In this document: positions 34,421 to 42,928 of the stretch, in pieces
How the letters are laid out: each line of letters opens with the position of its first letter
How positions within the stretch are numbered: the stretch's first letter is position 1
From: Sphingomonas aerolata
GTDB taxonomy: Bacteria > Pseudomonadota > Alphaproteobacteria > Sphingomonadales > Sphingomonadaceae
NCBI RefSeq assembly: GCF_003046295.1
Contig: NZ_PZZN01000002.1
Location: forward strand, 124,001-188,000
Direction of reading: 5' to 3'
Length of the DNA stretch: 64,000 nt
Program-made: the position numbers and the translations under genes
The notes under the pieces: generated by a model
What the model was told of the DNA's origin: nothing
Databases searched by the model: none
Seen by the model: only the letters and a program-made list of their open reading frames with translations

Positions 34421-36325
34421 CTATCGCAGCAGCGCCGCCTCCGCCCAGGCGACGGGTTGCGTCGCGGTCGAGGTGCTGCCGCGAGCGACGAGTTCGACGA
34501 TCCGCACCCCCTTGATGTCCGCGCGCAGCGGCGCGGCGACCATGCCGAACGCCATCGCCGGCGAGGTCGCGAGCAGGCGCCCGTCGCCCCAGACCTCGAA
34601 CGTGACCGTGCCTGCCTTGGGGGTGCCGGAATCGTTGACGCCGACCTTCGTCGCGAAGCGCGTGAACCCGGCATTGCGCACCTCGAGACGCGACTGGCCG
34701 AGCACGCCGAGCCCCGTGTCGAAGTCCGTCCCGGCGATCCGCAACAGCTTGCCATAGGGTGCCCGGTCCGCCTCGGCCCCACCCCAGCCGCCATATTGCG
34801 GATGCTCGCCCGGGCCGTGCGTGCCGATCCAGGGGGTGATCGAATGGTGGATGGTCGGATCGGCCTGCGGCGATGCGACCCCGTCCACCGCCGGATTGAC
34901 CCGCCCGGTCTGTTCGGAAAGATAGAGCCCGTCGGCAAGGCGCCGGGTGCCCGCGGCGCGGAATACGCGCGTCTCGTGCGGGGCCAGCGACAGGGCCATG
35001 TCCTTGCGGAAGCTGCTGTCCGCCTTGCTCCACAGGTCGCGCAGGCGGACATCGGTATCGGGGCGCAGCTTGAGATGCTCGGCGGTCAGCGTCGCCTTGG
35101 CGGGCTGCGCGGTCCGGTTGACGACGGCGACGCCCTTGCTGCCGTCGGCCAGCGTCTTGACGAGGATCTGCACCTCGTCCGAGTCATAGGCGAGCACCGC
35201 CTGGTTGCCGGCCGGGTCCTGGTTCAGCCCGACGATGTCGGCATTGCCGAAGATCGCGAGCAGATCGGGCGTCAGCTTGCGCAGGTCATAGCCGATGATC
35301 AGCGGCGAGTTCAGCATCGCCCAGAGCGTGAAATGCGCCCGCGCCTCGACGAGATGGCTGCGATCGAAATCCCCCGACCCGACGAACAGCATGTCGGCGT
35401 CGTTCCACGACCCGGGATGCGCATAGAGCGCACGGTGCGTCACGGTGTCCATATTGGTCAGCATGCGCGGCCAGAGCGGCTGGATGTCGTCGCTGGTGCG
35501 CGAGGTGTTGCCGACGTCCTTCCCCCAGGCGCGCACGTCGCCCGCGCCCCACAGGCACAGCGAATAGACATAGGGCCGTCCCCCCGCCTCGGCGCGGATC
35601 GCCGCCCCGACATCTTCGTAGAGGCGGCGGATACCCGCCACGTCGGACCGGCCGAGCGACTGCATGTCGACCAGCGGCGGCAGCGCGCGATACAGGCCCG
35701 ATCGCACGCGCGGCGCATCCGCGGGCAGCCCCCGGATACCGCAGGCATCGACCTTGATGAAATCGAAATTCCAGTCGCGGAAATAGGTCTTCATGTCCTG
35801 ATCGACATGGCCGTAGAGCCCGACTTCGCGTTCGGCGACGCTGCCTTCGGGCTGGTTCTTGAAATCGGGGGTGTAGATCTGTCCGCAGCTGTTGCGGCCG
35901 ATGTCCGAATAGATCCCGGCCTTCAGCCCCATCGCGTGGAGCCGGTCGGTGAGCGGGCGGAAGCTCGTGTCGGGGCCGGTCGCCGCAGACGGGAAGTGGC
36001 TGGTACGGATGATCATCCGTCCGTCGGGCTGGCGGCGCTTGAGCCACCAGCCGTCGTCGATATTGACGTAGCGATAGCCGAGCGTTGCCAGCTTCGTGTC
36101 GACCAGCGCCTGCGCGGAGGCGAGCACCTTCTCCTCGTCGACATCGCTGTTGAACGCGTTCCACGAATTCCAGCCCATCGGCGGGACGGGGGCGTGGCCA
36201 TCGGCGTTCGCGCTCCACCGGCCGGTCGCCGCAAGCGGATCGCGCGGGGCGGCGTGGGCGGGCGAGGCGGCGGCACCGGCGAACGCGAGCGCGGTGCCGA
36301 GCAGCAGGATCGAGCGGGCGATCAT
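34421..36325 (-). CDS. Alpha-galactosidase, GH27, with C-terminal NPCBM domain
   Basis: This retaining enzyme releases terminal alpha-galactose (or alpha-N-acetylgalactosamine or beta-L-arabinopyranose). The 634-residue chain has a signal peptide (ending AHA), then the GH27 barrel: PPMGWNSWNAF, YVNIDDGWW, LKAGIYSDIG, the nucleophile D193 in FIKVDACG and the acid/base D309 in GSWNDADML. A C-terminal NPCBM-like jelly roll occupies about residues 465-634, starting near GLYLSEQTGR. The gene overlaps the upstream GH3 stop by ATGA. In this setting it may remove galactose from galactosylated xyloglucan, galactomannan or arabinogalactan. Confidence 0.92.
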   Translation of the reverse strand: MIARSILLLGTALAFAGAAASPAHAAPRDPLAATGRWSANADGHAPVPPMGWNSWNAFNSDVDEEKVLASAQALVDTKLATLGYRYVNIDDGWWLKRRQPDGRMIIRTSHFPSAATGPDTSFRPLTDRLHAMGLKAGIYSDIGRNSCGQIYTPDFKNQPEGSVAEREVGLYGHVDQDMKTYFRDWNFDFIKVDACGIRGLPADAPRVRSGLYRALPPLVDMQSLGRSDVAGIRRLYEDVGAAIRAEAGGRPYVYSLCLWGAGDVRAWGKDVGNTSRTSDDIQPLWPRMLTNMDTVTHRALYAHPGSWNDADMLFVGSGDFDRSHLVEARAHFTLWAMLNSPLIIGYDLRKLTPDLLAIFGNADIVGLNQDPAGNQAVLAYDSDEVQILVKTLADGSKGVAVVNRTAQPAKATLTAEHLKLRPDTDVRLRDLWSKADSSFRKDMALSLAPHETRVFRAAGTRRLADGLYLSEQTGRVNPAVDGVASPQADPTIHHSITPWIGTHGPGEHPQYGGWGGAEADRAPYGKLLRIAGTDFDTGLGVLGQSRLEVRNAGFTRFATKVGVNDSGTPKAGTVTFEVWGDGRLLATSPAMAFGMVAAPLRADIKGVRIVELVARGSTSTATQPVAWAEAALLR

Positions 36326-38997
36326 AGCGGCAGCGCCGCGGAAGCGCGCGCGGTGAAGCGTGTCGTCGCGCCCGGAGCGCCGGTGCCGGGCTGGCCCGAC
36401 CCCAGCGTCACGCGGTACGTGCCGGCAGCGACCGATCGCGTGCCGTCGAGTGCGACCGAACTCAGGTCGCGCGGCGAGAGGTCGAAGCTGAGCATGCGGG
36501 TTTCTCCGGGGGTGAGGTCGACGCGGCGAAATCCGCGCAACGCGATCCGCGGCGTGCCGGGCCGGTCGGGAAAATCGAGGTAGAGCTGCGCGACTTCGGC
36601 GCCCGCGCGCTTGCCGATATTGCGGAGCCGCGCGGTGACGCGGATGCCGGTCTCCGCCCCGCCCGGCGCGGGTTCGACCCGGACCGAGTCATAGGCGAAG
36701 CGCGTGTAGCTGAGCCCCGCCCCGAACGGATAGACGGGCGTGCCGGTGAAATAGCGATAGGTGCGCCCGGCCATCGCATAGTCGCCGAACGGCGGCAGAT
36801 CTGCGACGCTGCGGTAGAAGGTCAGCGGCAGCCGGCCCGACGGATTGGTCCGGCCGGTCAGGATATTCGCCGCGGCGAGCCCGCCCTGTTCGCCCGGATA
36901 CCAGGCCTCGAGGATGGCGGCCGCGTGATCCTTGGCCCAGGCGAGATTGATCGGGCTGCCGTTCATCGCGACCAGCACGATCGGCTTGCCCGCGGCGCGT
37001 GCCTGTTCGAGCATCGCGATCTGGTCGGCGGGAAGGTCGAGCGTGGTCTTGTCGCCGCCGGCGAAGCCCGGGACGCTGACGCCGGTTTCTTCGGCTTCGA
37101 GATCGGAGGTGAGGCCGACGACCGCGACGACGATGTCGGCGGCCGCGGCGGCGCGTTTCAGCGCGGCGCTCGGATCGTCCGATACGCGTTTCCAGACGAG
37201 ATCGACGCCGCCGCCGTCGACCTCGATGCGGTAGCGTCGCCCGGCGGTGAGCGTGAGCGTCTTCATCCCGGGCAGATCGTTCCAGCGCGCCTTGCGACGG
37301 TCCGACACGACCACCCCGTCGACCGCCAGCACGCCGCCCGCCCCCGACAGGCCGAGGCGATAGGTGCCGGTTTCGGGGGGAATGAGAAATCCGGTGCGGA
37401 TCGTCCGGTGCACGTCCGCGACCCCGGCGAGCGCGAGCTGACGGTCGCCGACATCGGGTTCGATCCGGGTCACGACGGGGGTGTCCCGATAGCGCACCGC
37501 CGCGACGATCGCGTCGCGCGTGCCGGGGGCAAAGGCGGCAGGCAGCGGGGTGACCGGGTTGTAATAGCGTGCGAGCACGCCCGGCTTGCCGTCGGGGGTC
37601 TGCAGCGCGGTGGTCGGAACGCGGTCGCCATCGGTGACGGACTCGCCGAACGGGACCAGCGTGATTCTGTCACTGCCGAGCGTCGTGCGCAGGCCGTCGA
37701 CGATCGAGACGGGCGGTCCCGACAAGGGCGATGCGTAATTGCCGCGCAACACGCGCGTGGCGTCGCCCAGCGGCCCGATCACCGCGACCTTCGTCCCGGC
37801 GCGCAGCGGCAGGACGCCGTCATTCTTCAGCAATACCATCGACCGTTCGGCGGCGGTCAGCGCGAGCCGGCGATGCTCGGCGGCACCGACCGCGTCGACC
37901 GGCACCGCCGCGGGCGCGCCGGCCAGACCGGGCAGATCGCCGGTGCGGTAGCGCGCCGCGAACAGGCGGACGAGGCTGCGGTCAATATCAGCCTGGGTGA
38001 CGAGGTCGCGCTGCAACGCGGTGCGATAGCGGGCGTCGAGCCCCGCCGTGTCGCTCAGCGTATCGCCGCTGCACTCATTGTCGACACCCGCGCGCAGTGC
38101 CGCGGCGACCGCGGCCGCGCCATCGGGGGCATATTTGTGGTTGTCGGCAATGTCCTTCACCGCGTCGCAATCGGACACGACATAGCCCGAAAACCCCCAG
38201 GCGCCGCGCAGATGCGTCTTGAGCAGCGGGTCACTGGCACAGGCGGGCTGGCCGTTGATGCGGTTATACGCGCACATGACCGACCCCGCCTGTCCGTCGA
38301 CGATTGCTGCGCGGAACGCCGGCAGGAACGTATCCTCAAGGTCGTGCGCGGAGACATAGACATTGGCCTGGTGCCGCGTGGCTTCCGGCCCGCTGTGGAC
38401 GGCGAAATGCTTCGGCGTGGCGATGACCTGCGGGTGCTCGGGATCGGGGCCCTGCAGGCCACGGACGAAGGCGACGCCCATCGCCGCGGTCAGGACGGGA
38501 TCCTCGCCATAGGTTTCCTGCCCGCGCCCCCAGCGCGGATCACGGAAGATGTTGATGTTGGGGGACCAGCTGTCGAGCCCGGTGCCGATATGCCCGACCC
38601 GCCCGGTTTCGCGCGCCAGCGTGTGAAGCCCGCGGACCTCGGTGCTGATCGCGCCGGCCACCGCCTCGACGAGCGGCGCATCGAAGCTCGCGGCCAGACC
38701 GATCGGCTCGGGAAAATTGGTCGTCGCGATCGGCCCCATCGCGCCGTGGAGCGATTCGGTCCACCAGTTATAGGCTGGAATGTCGAGCCGCGGGATGGCG
38801 GGCGCGACGTTGAGCAGTTGGGGCAGCTTCTCGTCCGCGCGCAGCTGCGCGACGAGCGCGGTGGCCATGACCGTGGCTTGGTCGGGCGCGGCCGGGCTGG
38901 TCTGCGCAGCGACCGGGGCCGCGACGAGCGCGATTGCAAGCGCAAGCGACGGGCGGGTCGCCGCGCGCCGGGTGGGTATCGAACTCTTGCGCATCAT
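36322..38997 (-). CDS. Glycoside hydrolase family 3 enzyme with PA14 insertion
   Basis: The product is an 891-residue secreted beta-glycosidase. The ATG pair at 38997/38994 follows GGGGGAG and begins a basic signal peptide ending APVAAQ. Domain one carries the nucleophile D276 in SGYVVSDCDAVKDI and the KHFAVHSGPE substrate loop; the second domain begins at SMVLLKNDGVLPL. A PA14-like domain (about residues 460-640, GVLARYYN to DLVWKRV) is inserted in it, and a fibronectin III-like tail ends the protein. The pattern fits beta-xylosidases/beta-glucosidases of hemicellulose clusters. It is upstream of and coupled to GH27. Confidence 0.93.
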   Translation of the reverse strand: MMRKSSIPTRRAATRPSLALAIALVAAPVAAQTSPAAPDQATVMATALVAQLRADEKLPQLLNVAPAIPRLDIPAYNWWTESLHGAMGPIATTNFPEPIGLAASFDAPLVEAVAGAISTEVRGLHTLARETGRVGHIGTGLDSWSPNINIFRDPRWGRGQETYGEDPVLTAAMGVAFVRGLQGPDPEHPQVIATPKHFAVHSGPEATRHQANVYVSAHDLEDTFLPAFRAAIVDGQAGSVMCAYNRINGQPACASDPLLKTHLRGAWGFSGYVVSDCDAVKDIADNHKYAPDGAAAVAAALRAGVDNECSGDTLSDTAGLDARYRTALQRDLVTQADIDRSLVRLFAARYRTGDLPGLAGAPAAVPVDAVGAAEHRRLALTAAERSMVLLKNDGVLPLRAGTKVAVIGPLGDATRVLRGNYASPLSGPPVSIVDGLRTTLGSDRITLVPFGESVTDGDRVPTTALQTPDGKPGVLARYYNPVTPLPAAFAPGTRDAIVAAVRYRDTPVVTRIEPDVGDRQLALAGVADVHRTIRTGFLIPPETGTYRLGLSGAGGVLAVDGVVVSDRRKARWNDLPGMKTLTLTAGRRYRIEVDGGGVDLVWKRVSDDPSAALKRAAAAADIVVAVVGLTSDLEAEETGVSVPGFAGGDKTTLDLPADQIAMLEQARAAGKPIVLVAMNGSPINLAWAKDHAAAILEAWYPGEQGGLAAANILTGRTNPSGRLPLTFYRSVADLPPFGDYAMAGRTYRYFTGTPVYPFGAGLSYTRFAYDSVRVEPAPGGAETGIRVTARLRNIGKRAGAEVAQLYLDFPDRPGTPRIALRGFRRVDLTPGETRMLSFDLSPRDLSSVALDGTRSVAAGTYRVTLGSGQPGTGAPGATTRFTARASAALPL

Positions 38998-39035
38998 CGT
39001 CTCCCCCATGCTCGCAGGACGCCGCCGCCGGCGCA

Positions 39036-40979
39036 TCACGATAGCGGCGTTTCGAACGGGCCGACGGGCAGCCCCGCATCGTCGACCAGATTGATCGCGG
39101 GCGCGTCCGACCAGGCATAGCGGACCCGCGTGACGGGCTGGCCGTCGCCGGGCAGCGTCACCTGCGAGCCGACGACCGTGCCGGATGCGTAGCGACAGCT
39201 TGCGGCGGCGGCACCGCACAGCTCGAACCCGATCGCCGCGCGCGCGCTCTTCGCGTGCAGCGCGCCGGTCACGCCGGAAAAGTCGAGCGCGACGCCACCG
39301 CCCGCTGCGCGCTGCGCACGGGCGAGGGCCGGGCCCGAGGGTGCGATCCGTTCGCCATAGACCGTCGCCCGCATGACCTGGGCAAGGCGTTGCCCCACCG
39401 CATGTTTTTCACCCGGATGGATGTCGAACGCATCGCCGATGTCGAGCGTGACCGCGACGCCGGCGTGGCGGTCCGCGGCGGCGACGCGACGTTGCGCATC
39501 GCGCACGGTGGCCCAGCCGCTCTCGCCTGGCGCAAAGGACGGTGCGCCGTAGCCAGCGAGCTGGGCAATGGCGAAGCCGGCCTGCGGGCTGCCGAGACGC
39601 GTGCGCCAGTCGGCGATCAGCGCGGTGAGACGCTGATCATAGCCCGGTATGCCGGTGTCGGACTCGCCCTGGTACCAGGCGATCCCGGCGACGCGCGTCC
39701 GGCCGAGCGGTGCGATCATCGCATTGTAGAGCGTCCCGGCGCCGTTGATGTCGTCCCACGGCACCCGAGGGGCGGAACCCGCGATCCGCCGCGCCTTCGC
39801 ATAGCGCCAGCCATCGCCGAGCGGCACGCTGCTCCCGTCCCCGAAGGTGATACGCATCGTGTCCGCAGGACCGGTCATCCCGCCATAGGCATAGACGTCG
39901 TCGTCGTTGACGGTGATGACGTTGCGCCCAGCCTTCAGCGTGCCGACGGGCAGCGCATAAACGCGCGATTGTGAGGCGAGGCTGCTGCCGCCGACACCGA
40001 TCCCGTTGACCCAGGTCCGGTCGGCATCGTCGATCGTCCCCAGCACGAGCGTGGCGGGACCGCGCGCCTGTTCGGCGGTGATCTCGACGCTGCGCTGATA
40101 CCACAGCATGCCGTTGTAGCTGGCGAGGTCGGCGATGCCCCAGGTTTCGAAATTGGTCATCTCGGGCACCGCCTGCCAGTCGAGCGTGGCGCCGGGTTGC
40201 CACGGCTCGCGGCCGACCGCGTCGCCCGATCCGGTCCGCCACCATGTCTCCCACAGCGTCATCGCACGCCGGTTCGCCGCCCCGGGATCGCGGGCATAGA
40301 GCGCCAGCAGATCCGCCTGGTCGCCGAGCCCCGCCTGCCGCAGCGCGGGATCGCTCATCCACGCGCTGATCCGCGATCCACCCCAGCTCGAATGGATCGC
40401 ACCGATCGGCACGGCCGCCCTCCGCCGGAGCGCCTGCGCCATGTAGAAGCAGGCCGCGGAGAAGGCGGGCTGGCTCGCCGGGCCGGCGACGGTCCAGCGC
40501 ACCGCATCGTCGAGCCGCGCGACGGGCGTCGCGGCGGCGCGCTTCGGGATGGTCAGCAGGCGCAGGCCGGCGTCGACGGGTGCATGCGCGTCGGGGATCA
40601 AGTCCTGCGCCTCGCTGACCGCCAGTTCCATGTTGCTCTGGCCCGAGCAGAGATAGACATCGCCGATCAGCACATCGTGCAGCACCGCCGCGCCGCTCTG
40701 CGCCGCAATCGTCAGATCATAGGGACCGCCGGCGTCGAGCGCGGGCAGCTCCGCGGCGAAGCGGCCCTTTTGGTCCGCCTTTGCCGTGACCGAACGCCCC
40801 GCCAGCGTGATCATCACCGTCTCCCCCGCCGCCGCGTCGCCGGTCAGCGCGATCGGCTGACCTCGCTGGATCACCGCGTGATCGGTCAGCACGCCGTCGA
40901 GGCGCGGGGCGGCCAGCGCGGCGGACGCGCTGCTGGCGAGAAGGACGGCGATGGCGAGACGCACAGGCAGGCGTTGCAT
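39036..40979 (-). CDS. Sialate O-acetylesterase-like SGNH esterase (possibly CE20)
   Basis: The product is a 647-residue secreted deacetylase. A signal peptide (ending ALAA) is followed by a beta domain (RLDGVLTDHAVIQRGQPI) and a split SGNH hydrolase: the nucleophile Ser in LCSGQSNMEL, GAIHSSWGGSRISAW, GIAWYQGESD, and the late DIGDAFDIHPGEKHAVG with Asp/His. A jelly-roll module (about 250-400, with WYQRSVEI and NVITVNDDDVY) interrupts the hydrolase, the arrangement described for CE20 xyloglucan acetylesterases and for sialate O-acetylesterase family members. It is 38 bases upstream of GH3 on the same strand, in the right half of the island. Confidence 0.88.
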   Translation of the reverse strand: MQRLPVRLAIAVLLASSASAALAAPRLDGVLTDHAVIQRGQPIALTGDAAAGETVMITLAGRSVTAKADQKGRFAAELPALDAGGPYDLTIAAQSGAAVLHDVLIGDVYLCSGQSNMELAVSEAQDLIPDAHAPVDAGLRLLTIPKRAAATPVARLDDAVRWTVAGPASQPAFSAACFYMAQALRRRAAVPIGAIHSSWGGSRISAWMSDPALRQAGLGDQADLLALYARDPGAANRRAMTLWETWWRTGSGDAVGREPWQPGATLDWQAVPEMTNFETWGIADLASYNGMLWYQRSVEITAEQARGPATLVLGTIDDADRTWVNGIGVGGSSLASQSRVYALPVGTLKAGRNVITVNDDDVYAYGGMTGPADTMRITFGDGSSVPLGDGWRYAKARRIAGSAPRVPWDDINGAGTLYNAMIAPLGRTRVAGIAWYQGESDTGIPGYDQRLTALIADWRTRLGSPQAGFAIAQLAGYGAPSFAPGESGWATVRDAQRRVAAADRHAGVAVTLDIGDAFDIHPGEKHAVGQRLAQVMRATVYGERIAPSGPALARAQRAAGGGVALDFSGVTGALHAKSARAAIGFELCGAAAASCRYASGTVVGSQVTLPGDGQPVTRVRYAWSDAPAINLVDDAGLPVGPFETPLS

Positions 40980-41002
40980 GATTCGATGGGTCCTCTGGCA
41001 GG

Positions 41003-41335
41003 TCAGACGGGCTGGAGCCCGGAGCGAACGAAACGGTGGATACGATCGCGGTGGTGAGGCGGGCTGGCCACCAGACGGTGTGTCGGGGCGTCGTTTTCGA
41101 TCGAGCCGGGCATCACCGCCGTGCGTGCGCGGAGGCTGACGACTATGTCGTTACCAGCCCCGTCTATCGCGGGCAGGGGTAGCGTGTTGCTCTGAATGGC
41201 AATGTCTTGCGCGAAGGCGGGCAGCGCGCAGGTCAGCGCGGCAACGCTGATCACGTGCGCGACTGCAGGGCCACGGCGGGCGAGCGTCGGGTTTTGGGCC
41301 GCAACGGTGGAAGCAGCAGACGTCGTCGAGCCCAT
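41003..41335 (-). pseudogene. Possible TonB-dependent receptor start, body missing
   Basis: A 110-residue frame starts at an ATG with GGGGAGG five bases upstream, a strong initiation site. It encodes a signal-like region (ARRGPAVAHVISVAALTCALPAFAQ), a spacer, and then AGNDIVVSLRARTA, which resembles the TonB-box-proximal (GxDIVVTGxRAS) start of sphingomonad TonB-dependent receptors. After that the sequence looks like out-of-frame coding or junk and stops 23 bases before the acetylesterase gene. No plug or barrel follows. Either a receptor gene has been deleted internally, or this is a short secreted protein with chance likeness. The first reading is favoured because such islands normally contain a receptor at this place. 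Confidence 0.45.
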
Positions 41336-41669
41336 CCTGACCTCCCCTCATGGGTCGCATTGCCTCATCGTGCGTGGGGCATGGGCGACCGAATTGCATG
41401 TCTCCGACTTCAGAAGGAGATGCGCAATTTAGCATTTGCGATAGCGCTCACACTAACCCGGATGTCGGGCTTTGCAAGTATTTGTCCGAGTGAATCCAAC
41501 ACAGCTCTCAAATGCCGGAGCGCCATGCGATCTGGAGTATGATTGACAAGACTATAGGCTGAATGGCCGCCCGGGTGAGGCTGGACCATGAACGGCATGA
41601 TGCGGTGGCTGAACGCACGTGAACGCCTGCCGCAAAGTACGGTTCGGCGTTGCAATATCAGAAGAAAAA
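41336..41669. promoter_or_regulatory. Intergenic region with LacI-type operator half-site (41439-41452)
   Basis: About 330 bases without a supported gene. GCGATAGCGCTCAC at 41439-41452 contains the core TAGCGCT also present at 27556, and lies about 100 bases upstream of the secreted fragment's start on its strand. The GGGGAGG ribosome binding site of that fragment is at its left end. The right end holds ATTTTTCTTC directly after the tRNA 3' end, a terminator-like T-run. The rest shows nothing recognised. Confidence 0.45.
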
Positions 41670-41745
41670 TGGTGCCCGGAGACGGGGTCGAACCGCCGAC
41701 ACTGCGATTTTCAGTCGCATGCTCTACCAACTGAGCTATCCGGGC
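41670..41745 (-). tRNA. tRNA-Phe (anticodon GAA)
   Basis: The minus strand folds as a standard 76-base tRNA: acceptor arms GCCCGGA and TCCGGGC, D-loop AGCTCAGTTGGTAGAGC, anticodon loop CTGAAAATC with GAA, T-loop GGTTCGAACCC, and an encoded CCA end. It is followed on its strand by a T-rich run. It marks the border between the carbohydrate island and the yacG-infA gene block. Confidence 0.98.
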
Positions 41746-41798
41746 ATCGTCCGATCGGGATCGGATGAAGGGCCGATCGTGCGATCGGAAGGGCGCGT

Positions 41799-41972
41799 TT
41801 AGTCGGGCTCTTCACCGCTGTCTAGCCCCGTTTGCGATATTGCGCGACCGGGGATGCGATAGCCTTCGCCGAGCCATTGCAGCAGGTCGCGGTCGCGGTG
41901 TCGGCTCGAGCAAAAGGGGGCGTAGTCGGGGACGGCGGGCTGGCCGCAGATCGGGCATTTCACGGCGGGCAT
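41799..41972 (-). CDS. yacG: DNA gyrase inhibitor YacG, zinc ribbon protein
   Basis: The product is a 57-residue protein read directly from the minus strand, MPAVKCPICGQPAVPDY and on through APFCSSRHRDRDLLQWLGEGYRIPG. YacG binds zinc and GyrB and inhibits gyrase. The family motif is CxxC...CxxxC; here Cys6, Cys9 and Cys21 are present but the fourth ligand is His25, so the site would be Cys3-His. The RDLLQWLGEGYRIPG segment is otherwise typical. Its ATG overlaps the stop of the RNase gene in TGATG, as in many alphaproteobacteria, and tRNA-Phe follows. Confidence 0.88.
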   Translation of the reverse strand: MPAVKCPICGQPAVPDYAPFCSSRHRDRDLLQWLGEGYRIPGRAISQTGLDSGEEPD

Positions 41973-42928
41973 CAACGGCTCTCCAGATCGTGGACGACGC
42001 CCGTACGACGGGCGAGCGTCGCCAGCCAGTCGGGGTGCGCCATGAGGCGGGCATGGACCGCGGCGGGCAGCGCATGGCGCCGCGGGGCGGTCGGCGGGGT
42101 GCGTTCGAGCGTGCGCAACGCCGCGCGGGCGGCGGCGCCGACCGGATCGGCGCGCAGGATCTCGGGGATCGAGGCGCGGGCGCGCGGGCGGATGATCTGC
42201 AGAAAGCCGAAGCCGTTGACCGCGGTGCGCTCGAACGGGGGCGGCAGCGTCGCGTCGATCGCCGCGGCGACGGCGTTTCGCTGCGCCTTGCCCGCGATGG
42301 TGGGGAAGTCGACGCCGATCGAGCCGCCGATCCCGTGGCGGCGGATCGCGCGCGCGACGGCGTGCGCGGCGGCGACCGCCAGCGGGTCGAGCGGCGGCGC
42401 GCCGTCGACATCGAACAGCGTCATCGCCGGCGTCGGGGACAGCCGCAGCGCGCCGAGCGGGAAGACGATCTCGCCGCTCATCGCCTCGTCGAGCAGTTCG
42501 GACCAGCCGGCGGCCTCCAGCGCATCGGGCTCGTGCGCGCGCGGGGCGTGGATCGGCAGGCCGGTCGCGACGAGACGGTCGTACAGCGTCGGCGCGGCGC
42601 AGGGTGGGCGATCGGTGGCGTTCGCCTTGGCGAGCTTGGCGCGGCCGGCCTCGGGCAGGGCCTCGCGGACGATCTCGACGGTCAGGCTGGCGCCCTGCGT
42701 GATGCCGGGCGGCAGATGGCTGACCAGCGCCTCGCCGCCGTCGAGCGCGATGCGGCCGCGCCCGCCGCCCAGCGCCTCGACGAGACGTGCGCGTGCGACA
42801 TGGCCGACGCGCAGCGCCACGTCGTCGCGCTCGATCAGTGCCTCGACGATCTGGTCATTCTCGACCAGCGCGGCGCGGTCTTCGCCGATGCCGGCTTCGT
42901 AGAGCCAGACGGGACCGGGTTCAGGCAA
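41972..42928 (-). CDS. Ribonuclease E/G family protein, short form
   Basis: The product is a 318-residue protein, shorter than RNase G (about 490). The N-terminal part is a reduced S1-like/sensor region; the catalytic half retains MTLFDVDGAPPLDPLAVAAAHAVARAI-type sequence, RRHGIGGSIGVDFPTI, and GFLQIIRPRARAS. The two metal-binding Asp residues of RNase E (the IDVN and IDFID positions) can be aligned with LFDVD and GVDF. It lacks the Zn-link and long C-terminal regions. It may process rRNA or tRNA, in keeping with its place between maf and yacG and near tRNA-Phe. Start at 42928 overlaps maf by eight bases. Confidence 0.82.
   Translation of the reverse strand: MPEPGPVWLYEAGIGEDRAALVENDQIVEALIERDDVALRVGHVARARLVEALGGGRGRIALDGGEALVSHLPPGITQGASLTVEIVREALPEAGRAKLAKANATDRPPCAAPTLYDRLVATGLPIHAPRAHEPDALEAAGWSELLDEAMSGEIVFPLGALRLSPTPAMTLFDVDGAPPLDPLAVAAAHAVARAIRRHGIGGSIGVDFPTIAGKAQRNAVAAAIDATLPPPFERTAVNGFGFLQIIRPRARASIPEILRADPVGAAARAALRTLERTPPTAPRRHALPAAVHARLMAHPDWLATLARRTGVVHDLESR

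Noticed and set aside
34457..36583. 708-residue plus-strand frame opposite GH27
   Set aside because: The minus strand encodes an intact GH27 with all catalytic residues; the plus frame has the low-complexity look of an antisense shadow.
36925..39120. 731-residue plus-strand frame opposite GH3
   Set aside because: Same reason: the complement is a complete GH3 enzyme, and the plus-strand product shows no family pattern.
41410..41730. 106-residue minus-strand frame starting MVEHATENRSVGG
   Set aside because: It is translated through the tRNA-Phe gene and has no independent support.
41670..41745. tRNA-Phe 3' end as an attachment site for the carbohydrate island
   Set aside because: No integrase gene and no second copy of the tRNA 3' end were seen near 24.9 kb or elsewhere in the window, so integration at this tRNA is not supported.
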